Program-made: the position numbers and the translations under genes
The notes under the pieces: generated by a model
The model's input: the letters and a program-made list of their open reading frames with translations, nothing else
Databases searched by the model: none
What the model was told of the DNA's origin: nothing
Shown: positions 18,401 through 26,369 of the stretch, piece by piece
Position numbering within the stretch: position 1 is the first letter of the stretch
Layout of the letters: every line of letters starts with the position of its first letter
Assembly (NCBI GenBank): GCA_910583895.1
Contig: CAJTYJ010000014.1
Location: forward strand, 1 to 49,734
DNA length: 49,734 bases
Origin: an uncultured Lachnospiraceae bacterium
GTDB lineage: Bacteria > Bacillota > Clostridia > Lachnospirales > Lachnospiraceae
Direction of reading: 5' to 3'

Positions 18401-18900
18401 TTGTCGATCTAATTAGACCAACACGTGAAACAGACCAGAGTTATTTGAAGAACTTTACTAGTATGCATAAGTATAAGGATCTTCTTGTTGAGGCGGTACC
18501 AATCAACAGATGGGCAACTAAAGCAGTAGATAATACTTTGCCTGGAGTTTTTACGGGCGTGCTGTTAACTTGCTATGATCCGGAAATCCAATATACATCT
18601 GGATCGCTGTTCTTTATGAAGAATATAAAGAAAGCAATGAAGGAACATGAGATTGACCAAGGTACGATAAAGGACCAGCTGTATAAATCATTTGGTTGTA
18701 CAGATGATGATGGAATAACTCATGATCTCGGAAATCAGTATAGAAAAAAAATAGACGCATTTGTTGATGATGTCTTTGTACAAATAGGGGATAGAAGCTG
18801 GAGTGATGAAAATATTTTTGATGGCTTTAGACTGATGGGATACCGCATTATGAATAGTCTACGAGATACAGATTCCCAACTTATTATTGAGTTGGATTAA
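15472..18900 (+). CDS. DrmA-like helicase (DISARM family)
   Basis: A 1142-residue superfamily 2 helicase. About 480 N-terminal residues are unassigned. Walker A is TGGGKTEAF (494-502) and the DEAD-type box reads QDELH (720-724). Zinc-ligand pairs stand between them: CPFC, CDNPEC, CPVHG and CIEKTC. The C-terminal core has TSMISHGVDADRF (His940 onward), then IPANMAEYIQAYSRTGRK and VVDLIRPTRETD, which is the arrangement of DrmA, the DISARM helicase with a C-terminal helicase domain. The next gene encodes the DrmB-type partner, supporting this. No methyltransferase or phospholipase D gene of DISARM is present. The first eight bases overlap the bactofilin-like gene. Confidence 0.8.
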   Translation: MDKLEKSRQLLSTAILHNFVGRITGSGLDRIVGSNPENVLLVGKLMSTNDTDGQNTNSSKTFIESIGVDFYLSENELDNAVIKLFPQGDFYYRAIPTVEEQRAAMLREINESRDENDFKCFEDIVDAYKAKPAYFSSYQIRLVPVYKKISLGENAQVSFRLKDILDESGECGFVSENHSINVEIGSYLQKIQANINNDEEAMTQVITEPIKVEHLLSTGNYGDFLKTYANKKVQQQNQNWKVYFDIQVKKIGANYLVSCFLVNNSVVLYSGSHRSRKDDKFTIETLFNSGIRVELKNASFCPIELDFFEDDYKYDKIQYALSNNCAVEFVKAENALQTNHLPLYEQYRLITNDSLAVNFLDLVDDPIATIEGILVKMRKELEVWKQYKTQKTPELTEKGIEKLSKEIQGFEDEISNFASGIYVLKNYPIVRKSFMQMNKAFAETSKKYSTWRLFQIVFIVSMIPDIAACDRDLMPDDEKAKTHLSDMALLYFPTGGGKTEAFLGVLVFNLFFDRHRGKSCGVTSILRYPLRLLSVQQVQRLANVLAKAELIRRTDNEISGTECFALGYFVGDNNTPNEMSAKEYTRYREINQAQRDEHRVLDFCPFCGKQSVHIRADEHLSRLVHFCDNPECQSGGDLPLYIVDSEIYRYLPSAIISTIDKLAIVGCNANFRNILNGGEYKCPVHGYTSKKKCIEKTCQLEVQDFKVADMYDPAPTLFIQDELHLIRESLGTYASHYESFLKYYIKNVSKSKRDVKIIGATATISSYKEQVYHLYGRNPVRFPCESPFIERNFYAAVDKEDLQRQILGYAPYGKAIVNSVVYSLKYMREAVYEYYNEPQKILAIPNIGISTEEEALELLKDYWIFLEYNNVKRDGNNVDGAIKTPINEELSSEGIIPFKTRAMTGDESFQDVREVLAEVENNNNVYDGVNLITATSMISHGVDADRFNVMFFYGIPANMAEYIQAYSRTGRKHTSIVVDLIRPTRETDQSYLKNFTSMHKYKDLLVEAVPINRWATKAVDNTLPGVFTGVLLTCYDPEIQYTSGSLFFMKNIKKAMKEHEIDQGTIKDQLYKSFGCTDDDGITHDLGNQYRKKIDAFVDDVFVQIGDRSWSDENIFDGFRLMGYRIMNSLRDTDSQLIIELD

Positions 18901-18912
18901 TTGGAGGTCATT

Positions 18913-20787
18913 ATGAAATATCAGATGAAGAGAGGAGTGTCTCAATCTTTATACAAGTATCTGCCAGAGAGCTGGATAGATTTCTCTGTAAGAGGCGAGG
19001 AACGTTACAACTATATTGCACATGTGACGCGGTGGAATAGTGAAAAATTAGATGGGATTAACAAGAGGCGATTGATCAGAGTTGTGAATCAAGCCATAGA
19101 AGCATTTGGTACTGCAGCAGGTGAAGGAGCAACCATTTCAAATACGGCAGGGTATGGAAATGGTCTGACATTAGAAAACTGCACAGTATTAAATCCTAAA
19201 CATGATAGTGATGAAAGGGGCGTTGTTGCGGAGATTAGTCCACTTACGTTTTATTGCCCGTCTTGTCACAAAGTATATCAGTTTAAGGATAGCGAGGCTT
19301 ATCAAAAATACAAGAAGTGCCGTTTATGCCATGCAGAATTGAAGCAAATGAGACAGATATATTTCTGTAAATGTGGGTTTGCAACGGATAAGCACCCTGT
19401 TTATTGTAGAACCTGTAAGTCCAGTGATTCTATTTACTGGAGTGGTAAGCTGAACGATTATAATTTCAGATGTAAAAAATGCGGAAATAAAATACCAATG
19501 TTCAAGAAGTGCGATCAATGCGGGACGAGTCTGTCACCAAAAATCGCATTAGATCCATCACAGTATTTTGCTTATAGTATCAGCCTTATAGATATTATTG
19601 ATGAGAATGTTGAAAAGTTTATAAGTGATACTGATTATGGTGCCATATTGACCGTAGCTTGTTGGCTTGGAAAAATAACAAGATCTGAATTGGATGAGGT
19701 TATAGCAAATGGCATCACATCTGACCCGGAGGCTTATCAAAAGAAATACGATGACAGCTACAATATGTTTGTTGCTGCCGGCCTGGATCCAGCGAGCGCA
19801 GCAAATGCGGCAAGTGCTGTAGCAAACAAGGATTGTGGAAGCAAATATCTCGCTATTGTTAATGATTTGAAAGCAAAAATACTTACTTCGCCTGAAAGCT
19901 TAGCCAAGGTTTCTGAAGCAATTCTTGAATACATGTTTGTAAAGGAAATTGAAGATAAGTCGTCTTTAGACGATGCAGAAGATATTTCAAGAATGCTCAA
20001 TACAAACGCAAACCCGGAAGAGTTTAAAAAGCTGGCTGAGAAAAGAGCAATTTCATCAGTAGAAGTGTGTGGAAATATTCCATTTGTGAGCTGTTCTTAT
20101 GGATATACAAGAGAAAAGTCTGAGCCTGGTGATGGTGCAGTTCTTAGGGCATTTAAGGAAGAACATAATGGCGTAAAAAACATTTATGCCACAAAGTTAA
20201 ATACGGAAGGCGTATTATTTGAATTTGATAGAGTTAAAATCCTCAAGTGGCTGGATAAAAATAGCTATGTGGGCCATGATGAACTTCCTGATTTTAATGA
20301 TGAAAATGCTGTTAAATTGTGGTTTGTCAATAATGTAAGACCTGAACTGATCAAGCCATTTTCGAAAATTGATCCAGCGGAAGCGGCAACATATTATATC
20401 TATAATTTGATTCATACGCTTTCTCACCTTTTCATAAGAAGTGCAGCAAGTATGTGTGGATTAGACAAAAATTCAATTTCAGAGTATATACTTCCGTCAA
20501 TTCCAGGAGTGTTAGTTTATTGCCAAAACTCTCAAGGATTCAATCTAGGTGCGCTCTTTAATATATTTGAAGCGTACTTTGATAAATGGCTGGATAGTGC
20601 ATATCAAGGTGCACAAAAATGTATATTTGACCCTATTTGTGCATCCAGATACAAAGCATGTACAGGCTGCTTATTCTTGAATGAAGTTTCTTGTCAGCAT
20701 TTTAATCATGACCTCGACCGTACATTGATTATTGGTTCTGTTGACCGTGCTACGTCGGTTAGACATTGGGGGTTTTGGGAGGAATAA
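18913..20787 (+). CDS. DrmB-like DUF1998 protein with zinc ribbons
   Basis: A 624-residue protein; the ATG at 18913 has GGAGG five bases upstream and is preferred to a TTG at 18901. Residues about 115-205 contain a run of zinc-ribbon cysteine pairs (CPSC, CRLC, CKCG, CRTC, CKKCG, CDQCG). The C-terminal 180 residues match the DUF1998 pattern: LIHTLSHLFIRSA, then CIFDPICASRYKACTGCLF and a final CQHFNHDLDR. In DISARM, DrmB forms a complex with DrmA, and DrmAB binds DNA with free ends. Adjacent order drmA-drmB is the same here. A long linker between the zinc and DUF1998 parts has no known domain. Confidence 0.8.
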   Translation: MKYQMKRGVSQSLYKYLPESWIDFSVRGEERYNYIAHVTRWNSEKLDGINKRRLIRVVNQAIEAFGTAAGEGATISNTAGYGNGLTLENCTVLNPKHDSDERGVVAEISPLTFYCPSCHKVYQFKDSEAYQKYKKCRLCHAELKQMRQIYFCKCGFATDKHPVYCRTCKSSDSIYWSGKLNDYNFRCKKCGNKIPMFKKCDQCGTSLSPKIALDPSQYFAYSISLIDIIDENVEKFISDTDYGAILTVACWLGKITRSELDEVIANGITSDPEAYQKKYDDSYNMFVAAGLDPASAANAASAVANKDCGSKYLAIVNDLKAKILTSPESLAKVSEAILEYMFVKEIEDKSSLDDAEDISRMLNTNANPEEFKKLAEKRAISSVEVCGNIPFVSCSYGYTREKSEPGDGAVLRAFKEEHNGVKNIYATKLNTEGVLFEFDRVKILKWLDKNSYVGHDELPDFNDENAVKLWFVNNVRPELIKPFSKIDPAEAATYYIYNLIHTLSHLFIRSAASMCGLDKNSISEYILPSIPGVLVYCQNSQGFNLGALFNIFEAYFDKWLDSAYQGAQKCIFDPICASRYKACTGCLFLNEVSCQHFNHDLDRTLIIGSVDRATSVRHWGFWEE

Positions 20788-20789
20788 TT

Positions 20790-22427
20790 ATGGCAGAAAT
20801 GCATCCAGTAGATATCGAGAACTATGACTATACTCCTTCTGAGAAGTGTATGTATGAGGCTTTCAGGGATCGACTTGACAAAAAATATCATGTCTTTTAT
20901 TCGGTCAGATGGTTTGAGGTGGAAGAGGGAAAACGTATCGACAGTGAGTCAGATTTTATAGTATTTGATCCCTCTTTTGGCTTTATCACCATCGAAGTGA
21001 AGGGTGGAAAAGACATTATTCAGGAGGGCGAACACTGGTTTCTGATAGAGACTAAGGATGGCGAAGAGTCTACCAGAGAACTCAAGTGCAGTCCTTATGA
21101 GCAAGCTGAAAAAAGTATGCGCCATTTTCATAAATACTTCCATGAAGAGTTCCATCAGTCTTTTAATGGAGTTTATGGATTTGCAGTTGCTTTCCCTTGG
21201 TATTCTTCAGAGAAAATCATTTCAAGTAGTAGTCCTCGTGAACTTACAATTGATAAAAGCGATATTGAAAACTTGCCAAAGAAAATCAATGAAATATTTC
21301 ATTATTGGCGGAACAAAAGAAATTTGTCGGTTCCATTTTCTGCGGAGCAACGGAAGCGTTTTATCTCTCTAATAAATAAGCGTATTTCGCTGTCTGCAGC
21401 GGCAGGAGCTCTTATCCCTATAAAAGAAAAAGAGTTGTCTAAGATTAATGCTGTACAGGATAGCATAATTGACGCGATGTACAACTATAGAGAGATGCGT
21501 TTTATAGGTGGTGCCGGTACAGGGAAAACATACATAGGTGCAAAAAAAGCAAAGCAGGAAGCAGCAAAAGGGAAAAAAGTTCTGTTCACTTGTTGCAGTA
21601 AAGGGTTAATTAACTATGTGAATAATGAAGTGCTGAAAAATGTTAATAATGTCACTTGCTTGGATTTTGATAGTCTCATGAAGAAAGTTCTGGGGAATGA
21701 TTATGAAAGCGTAGTCAACAAGGGAAATGGCTTTTTTGATTATATAGAAACCATTCCTGACGAATACAAGTATGATTGCATTATTGTTGATGAGGCTCAG
21801 GACTATGATGTTGATATGGGGCTCTCAATAAGAGCATTACTGAATGAAGACTATTCAACGTTTTATGTTTTTTTTGATGAGAATCAGAATGTATTTTCAA
21901 AAGATTTTGAGGATTCCTTTGCAATAGATTATCCACCGGTGATTCTGAGATACAACATAAGAAATACAGGTAGGATATACGATAATGCTATTCAAAAGAC
22001 TGGGTTGGGTAGATACACGGTTGCTAATTCTTTACTAGGAATAGAACCTGAATATTCAGATTATAAGAATATCAATCAGTGCAAGAAGGCATTAACGAAC
22101 ATTATAAATAAGTTAACTCAGAAGGAATTTGTGACCCCAAAGTCAATTGTTATTCTTGGAAACTGTGATTACGAAGATTCCATTATTGGCAATGAGGAGT
22201 ATATAGGCTCTTTCAGGATCGACAAAACTAATAACTTGAGTATAATTGAAGAAGATGCGATTCGGTACTTTTCCGTCAAGGATTTTAAAGGGATGGAAGC
22301 AGATATTATCGTGTTCATAAATCATATTAAAACAAGGGAGTTAGAGGTTAAAGAATTATGTGAGCAGTATGTTGCTCTTACAAGACCGAGATACTATCTC
22401 TATGTCTTAAATATAACGATACAGTAG
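20790..22427 (+). CDS. NERD nuclease fused to UvrD-like helicase
   Basis: A 545-residue fusion. Residues 15-130 form a NERD (nuclease-related) domain with the restriction-fold core Asp55...Glu69-Val-Lys71 (SDFIVFDP, FITIEVKGG). A superfamily 1 helicase follows: Walker A GGAGTGKT (240-247), Walker B VDEAQDYD (333-340), a motif V-like KDFKGMEADI and motif VI EQYVALTRPRYYL. GGGAGG stands 7 bases before the ATG, 2 bases after the DrmB-like stop. It could supply the DNA- or RNA-cutting activity that the operon otherwise lacks, taking the place held by the phospholipase D-type DrmC in DISARM. That substitution is an inference from gene order. Confidence 0.8.
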   Translation: MAEMHPVDIENYDYTPSEKCMYEAFRDRLDKKYHVFYSVRWFEVEEGKRIDSESDFIVFDPSFGFITIEVKGGKDIIQEGEHWFLIETKDGEESTRELKCSPYEQAEKSMRHFHKYFHEEFHQSFNGVYGFAVAFPWYSSEKIISSSSPRELTIDKSDIENLPKKINEIFHYWRNKRNLSVPFSAEQRKRFISLINKRISLSAAAGALIPIKEKELSKINAVQDSIIDAMYNYREMRFIGGAGTGKTYIGAKKAKQEAAKGKKVLFTCCSKGLINYVNNEVLKNVNNVTCLDFDSLMKKVLGNDYESVVNKGNGFFDYIETIPDEYKYDCIIVDEAQDYDVDMGLSIRALLNEDYSTFYVFFDENQNVFSKDFEDSFAIDYPPVILRYNIRNTGRIYDNAIQKTGLGRYTVANSLLGIEPEYSDYKNINQCKKALTNIINKLTQKEFVTPKSIVILGNCDYEDSIIGNEEYIGSFRIDKTNNLSIIEEDAIRYFSVKDFKGMEADIIVFINHIKTRELEVKELCEQYVALTRPRYYLYVLNITIQ

Positions 22428-22439
22428 GTGGTGCGATAG

Positions 22440-24491
22440 ATGGCCAATATTCTATTAATTGAACCAAAATATAAATGCAAACAGCCTCCGTTGGGGCTTA
22501 TGAAAATATCATATTTTCATAAGAATGTTATGAATGATTACGTAAGATTTACGAAAGGGGAGTTACCGCAGGAACTAGCAGGGACCAAGTGGGATAGAGT
22601 ATATGTAACGACGCTATTTACATTTGAGTGGAAGGCTACTATTGAAGCAATAGAATATGCAAAAACACTTGTTGATTCAATTGATAAGGTCACAGTTGGC
22701 GGCATAGCAGCTACTCTGTTACCCGAACAGATGCGTGAAGAAACTGGGATAATTCCTATTTGTGGCCTGCTGAATGAGTCGGGCAAACTAGGACTTCCGG
22801 GTGATGAATGCATAGATCAAATTGTACCTGACTATTCAATGCTGGATGATATTGATTATGTGTATCCCTTTCATGATGCATATTTTTTGAGTGCAACAAA
22901 AGGTTGTGGTAATAAGTGCGGATTCTGTGCGGTTCAGACATTGGAGCCAACATTTGTCCCATATATCAATATTGGAGAGAAAATAAAGGCAATTGATGAA
23001 AAGTTCGGTCCCAAGAAGGACCTGATATTAATGGATAATAATGTTCTGAGATCACCGAGATTTAATGACATTATCGATGATATTATTGCTGCGGGTTTTT
23101 CTAAAGGAGCTACTTATAAGAACCCTCGTACCGGAAAAGTTGTGCAAAGATATGTTGACTTTAACCAGGGGCTGGATGCTTTGTTCTTAAATGAAGCAAA
23201 GGCAAAGAGACTTGGTGAAATTGCGTTAAGGCCAGCCAGAGTGGCATTTGACCATATCGAGGATAGAGATATTTACGAGAGAGCACTGAGGCTGTGCGCA
23301 AAGAACGGGATCACGGAACTATCGAACTATGTTCTTTATAACAGCGAAGATTTTGGCGGTAAAGGAAGAAAATATCACGCAGATACGCCAGAAGATTTAT
23401 ATGAACGTATGCGTATGACGCTGGATTTAAAAGACGAGATCAATAGTGAACTTCCAGATGATTGTGAAAAGGTTGCTGCATTTTCGTTTCCCATGAGATA
23501 TATACCTTTGTCCGCGCATGAGAGAGGTTATGTTGGTTCTATGTGGAATGCGAAGTATTTGAGAGCAGTCCAGAGAATGCTGGTTCCGACACAAGGGAAA
23601 GGCGTTTGTAGCAGAAGCTTTTTCGAGGCTGATTTCGGAAAATCATCTGATGAATTTGTTAGATATCTCAGTATGCCAGAGCGACTTATTGCTAGCAGAG
23701 GTAAGATCAGTACCACGTCCAGGGGAAAGTCTAAGGAAACGGAAGAAGAATTTAAAATAAGGAAGGCCGGCTGGGAGCGCGACCAAAAGAAGATCGAATT
23801 ATGGAATGGTTTGTATGACCAGCTGGGCGATGAAAAGGAATCTTTTATTGCATTAATAGGAGATAATGAGTATTTGCCTGAGAAAGTTTTGGGCATAACA
23901 TCTCCGCTTCAGAAGAAAATATATTTGCTCTATTTAACCACACCAAGGCTTTTTGCGTTGCTTGGACTTATTGATAAGAAATCACCTACATATGATCTTG
24001 TATATGGTTTTATTACTAATGAGTGTCCACATCTTTACTTGGATATGCTGGATATGCTTGCCGACAGCGAATCTCAGCAGAACTATATTTTTACAAATTT
24101 CATTAATTTTTTTGGTAAAAAAGGGATTCGAGATTTAATGAATAAACTCGAAAATGTTGATTATGCAGTCGATAGGCAGATGGCAAAGTGGGATGCGATT
24201 TGTAAAAAAAGTGGTGTTGAATACATTGATTATGAGCTGATCCGTGTGTACAGAAGGTACGTTGATCTGGAAGTATTAAATGATAATAAACATAAAAAAG
24301 CAAGGAAAGCCATAAAAGAATTAAAGATGGTAGATCTTGCTCAAATTATGTATGGATGTATTGATGGTTTTGAACAGAGATTACTTAGCGCAATAGATTC
24401 GGAACAAGGGCAAAAGCTATTGAGCAAGGTTACTAAATCCATCTACGACAACATCCAATTAAAACTATCGAATCTACTGGAGGAATCTTGA
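22440..24491 (+). CDS. Radical SAM protein of the defence-like operon
   Basis: A 683-residue protein. Residues 1-130 resemble the Rossmann-like, B12-binding-type domain that precedes many radical SAM domains (opening ANILLIEPKYKCKQPPLGL), but no cobalamin-binding DxHxxG motif is seen. The radical SAM cluster motif is CGNKCGFC with Cys156, Cys160 and Cys163, followed by a TIM-barrel-like part with LILMDNNVL. About 300 C-terminal residues are helical and unrecognised. Such enzymes cleave S-adenosylmethionine to make a radical that modifies nucleic acid, protein or small molecules. It starts 12 bases after the nuclease-helicase and its stop overlaps the start of the last gene, so it is an integral part of the operon. 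The substrate is unknown. Confidence 0.8.
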   Translation: MANILLIEPKYKCKQPPLGLMKISYFHKNVMNDYVRFTKGELPQELAGTKWDRVYVTTLFTFEWKATIEAIEYAKTLVDSIDKVTVGGIAATLLPEQMREETGIIPICGLLNESGKLGLPGDECIDQIVPDYSMLDDIDYVYPFHDAYFLSATKGCGNKCGFCAVQTLEPTFVPYINIGEKIKAIDEKFGPKKDLILMDNNVLRSPRFNDIIDDIIAAGFSKGATYKNPRTGKVVQRYVDFNQGLDALFLNEAKAKRLGEIALRPARVAFDHIEDRDIYERALRLCAKNGITELSNYVLYNSEDFGGKGRKYHADTPEDLYERMRMTLDLKDEINSELPDDCEKVAAFSFPMRYIPLSAHERGYVGSMWNAKYLRAVQRMLVPTQGKGVCSRSFFEADFGKSSDEFVRYLSMPERLIASRGKISTTSRGKSKETEEEFKIRKAGWERDQKKIELWNGLYDQLGDEKESFIALIGDNEYLPEKVLGITSPLQKKIYLLYLTTPRLFALLGLIDKKSPTYDLVYGFITNECPHLYLDMLDMLADSESQQNYIFTNFINFFGKKGIRDLMNKLENVDYAVDRQMAKWDAICKKSGVEYIDYELIRVYRRYVDLEVLNDNKHKKARKAIKELKMVDLAQIMYGCIDGFEQRLLSAIDSEQGQKLLSKVTKSIYDNIQLKLSNLLEES

Positions 24492-25996
24492 TGAACGAGA
24501 AAATAATTATTGGGAAACATACTCTTGAATCATTAACCTCCGGTATGTATTCAGATCCATATGTTGTATTCAGGGAATACATACAGAATAGTGTTGATTC
24601 CATAGATGCGGCAATTGATAATGGAACCCTAACGACCGGAAAGGATCAAATTGTTGTTCAGCTCAGACCTACAGAACAGGAAATAATTATAAGAGATAAC
24701 GGAACTGGTATTTCAAACACTGAAGCGGAAAAAGTACTGATTAGTATCGGAAATTCACAAAAGACATCAGACTCATCAAGGGGGTTTCGTGGAATAGGAC
24801 GGCTTGCTGCACTGAGCTACTGTAAACAATTGGTTTTTCAGACATCATATCCAGGTGAAAGCAAGGCAACTATTATTTCTATTGATGCAGAAAAATTGTC
24901 GGGTTTACTGTTGGACTCTTCGGATATTGATGTTTCAGTTGTAGATGTTCTTCAAAAGGTTTATGAGGTAAAAACGAAACCTGAAAAGGAGAAAGCGCAT
25001 TATTTTATCGTTAGATTAATAGGGGTAGATGAGAATTCAAGGCTTAATGATTATGACGAGGTGGTAGATTATTTGTCACAAAACACGCCTGTTCCTTATG
25101 ACCCTACTTTTGTTTGGGGAAAAGAAATATGTAATAGATTGCGTAAAGAGGGTTGTGAAGTTCAATCCTATAATATAGTTGTGCAGTTTGGAACTATGGT
25201 TCGGGCTATCTACAAACCTTACAAAGATAAAGTGCTAGTAGATAAAGGGAAAAATATCTACGATAGTATTCAGGATATAGAGATTGTGAAGATAGCGCGT
25301 CCAAATGGGTCTTTGGCAGCGGTAGGATGGTTAGCAAAGACTAACTATATGGGTAGCATTTATGATAAAACTGTAAAAGGGCTTCGACTTAGAAAAGGGA
25401 ATATACTAATAGGAGATCATCAGACCATGAATGTTGCATTTAAAGATGCACGTTTTAATGGATGGTCGATGGGTGAAATCTATGCAACAGATAAAGATTT
25501 AATACCTAATGCAAGGAGAGATAATTTTGAAAAGAATCAGGCATATTTTGTCTTATTCGAACAATTGTCATTACTTGCAGCTACGATAACTAAGGAAATC
25601 AGGTCGGCTTCGTTAAAGCGTAATAGTGAATTATCTAATGCAATGGAGCAACTTGATAAGGCTACAAAATTTGCCAGTGAGGCCATAGATAATGGTATTA
25701 CGTCTGTTCAAAAAGGGACTATCACGCAGAAATTAAAATCCGCGCATGACGCTGTTTCTAACTCTGTTGCAAAAGATAATACTGACGAGCATTTTCAGGA
25801 AATTGCATTTGAAGAGCTAGATATGCTTATTGGAAAATTTAAGGGAGCGACTTCGTATAAAGCATTAAATACCATTGGGAAACTTTCAAATACTGAGAAA
25901 AAGATACTTGAACGTGTGTTCAATATTATTGATGGTATGAGGATAGATAATTCAGAGAGTATTATTGATGAAATTATAAATCAATTCTCATCATAG
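24491..25996 (+). CDS. HSP90-like (GHKL) ATPase B, paralogue of the first operon gene
   Basis: A 501-residue protein collinear with the 10933 product: N box REYIQNSVDS with Glu29, Asn33 and Asp36, G1 DNGTGI (69-74) and G2 GFRGIGRLAA (98-107) fall at identical residue numbers. Both also share a late motif: RLRKGNILIGD here, RVRKGNILIGD there, then ARFNGWSMGEI and PNARRDNFE. The C-terminal helical parts diverge. ATG overlaps the previous stop (TGATG) and GGAGGA lies six bases upstream; an earlier TTG is unlikely. Two paralogues kept at the two ends of one operon suggest a heterodimer or two copies with separate partners. The frame ends at 25996 and a weak hairpin with T4 follows. Confidence 0.85.
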   Translation: MNEKIIIGKHTLESLTSGMYSDPYVVFREYIQNSVDSIDAAIDNGTLTTGKDQIVVQLRPTEQEIIIRDNGTGISNTEAEKVLISIGNSQKTSDSSRGFRGIGRLAALSYCKQLVFQTSYPGESKATIISIDAEKLSGLLLDSSDIDVSVVDVLQKVYEVKTKPEKEKAHYFIVRLIGVDENSRLNDYDEVVDYLSQNTPVPYDPTFVWGKEICNRLRKEGCEVQSYNIVVQFGTMVRAIYKPYKDKVLVDKGKNIYDSIQDIEIVKIARPNGSLAAVGWLAKTNYMGSIYDKTVKGLRLRKGNILIGDHQTMNVAFKDARFNGWSMGEIYATDKDLIPNARRDNFEKNQAYFVLFEQLSLLAATITKEIRSASLKRNSELSNAMEQLDKATKFASEAIDNGITSVQKGTITQKLKSAHDAVSNSVAKDNTDEHFQEIAFEELDMLIGKFKGATSYKALNTIGKLSNTEKKILERVFNIIDGMRIDNSESIIDEIINQFSS

Positions 25997-26024
25997 CATT
26001 TTAAAGGAGCAGGACTGTTGATAG

Positions 26025-26065
26025 CGGCACGCCGGAGATGAACGGAGAGTCGCTATTTTCCTATA
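26025..26065 (+). terminator. Possible terminator of the eight-gene operon
   Basis: ATAGCG pairs with CGCTAT and the right arm is followed by TTTTCC. The stem is only 6 bp and the loop is long, so this is a weak call; no better terminator lies between the last operon gene and the IS91-like element. Confidence 0.35.
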
Positions 26066-26141
26066 TTATATAAAAAACAAGAGTTTACCGAACGTATGTT
26101 AGATAAACTCTTGCAAGGGAATGGCAATAAGACGACACGAT

Positions 26142-26318
26142 TTAGAAGATATAAAAACCTTCTACACCAGCCTCGTCATCAAACAAATCATCTTCATTCA
26201 AGAAGTAATCCATATCCAGAAGTTCATCCTCGCTCATATTGCGGATGTCCTTAGATGTCATTCCTTCTGGTGGATTATCCATGTATTTTTTGCGTAATTC
26301 CTCGATATTAGGTTTCAT
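26142..26318 (-). CDS. Small acidic protein (58 aa) inside the IS91-like element
   Basis: A 58-residue frame beginning MKPNIEELRKKYMDNPPEGM and ending in an Asp/Glu-rich part and the residues GFYIF. It has a very strong ribosome site (AAGGAGG, then 9 bases, then ATG), and the codon pattern looks like a real gene. I remember similar short proteins as frequent hypothetical proteins in Lachnospiraceae but know no function. It lies downstream of the transposase on the same strand, in the position of a passenger or accessory gene of the element. The NPPEGMTSKDI stretch suggests a short helical DNA- or protein-binding module; this is only a guess. Confidence 0.7.
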   Translation of the reverse strand: MKPNIEELRKKYMDNPPEGMTSKDIRNMSEDELLDMDYFLNEDDLFDDEAGVEGFYIF

Positions 26319-26369
26319 GGTATTCGTCCTCCTTCCAGAGGATTATATCATAGAACGTGAAAAAAGAAA

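Noticed and set aside
10933..25996. Ordinary class 1 or class 2 DISARM system
   Set aside because: Only DrmA- and DrmB-like proteins are present; the phospholipase D protein DrmC and the DNA methyltransferase are missing, and five other partners do not belong to DISARM.
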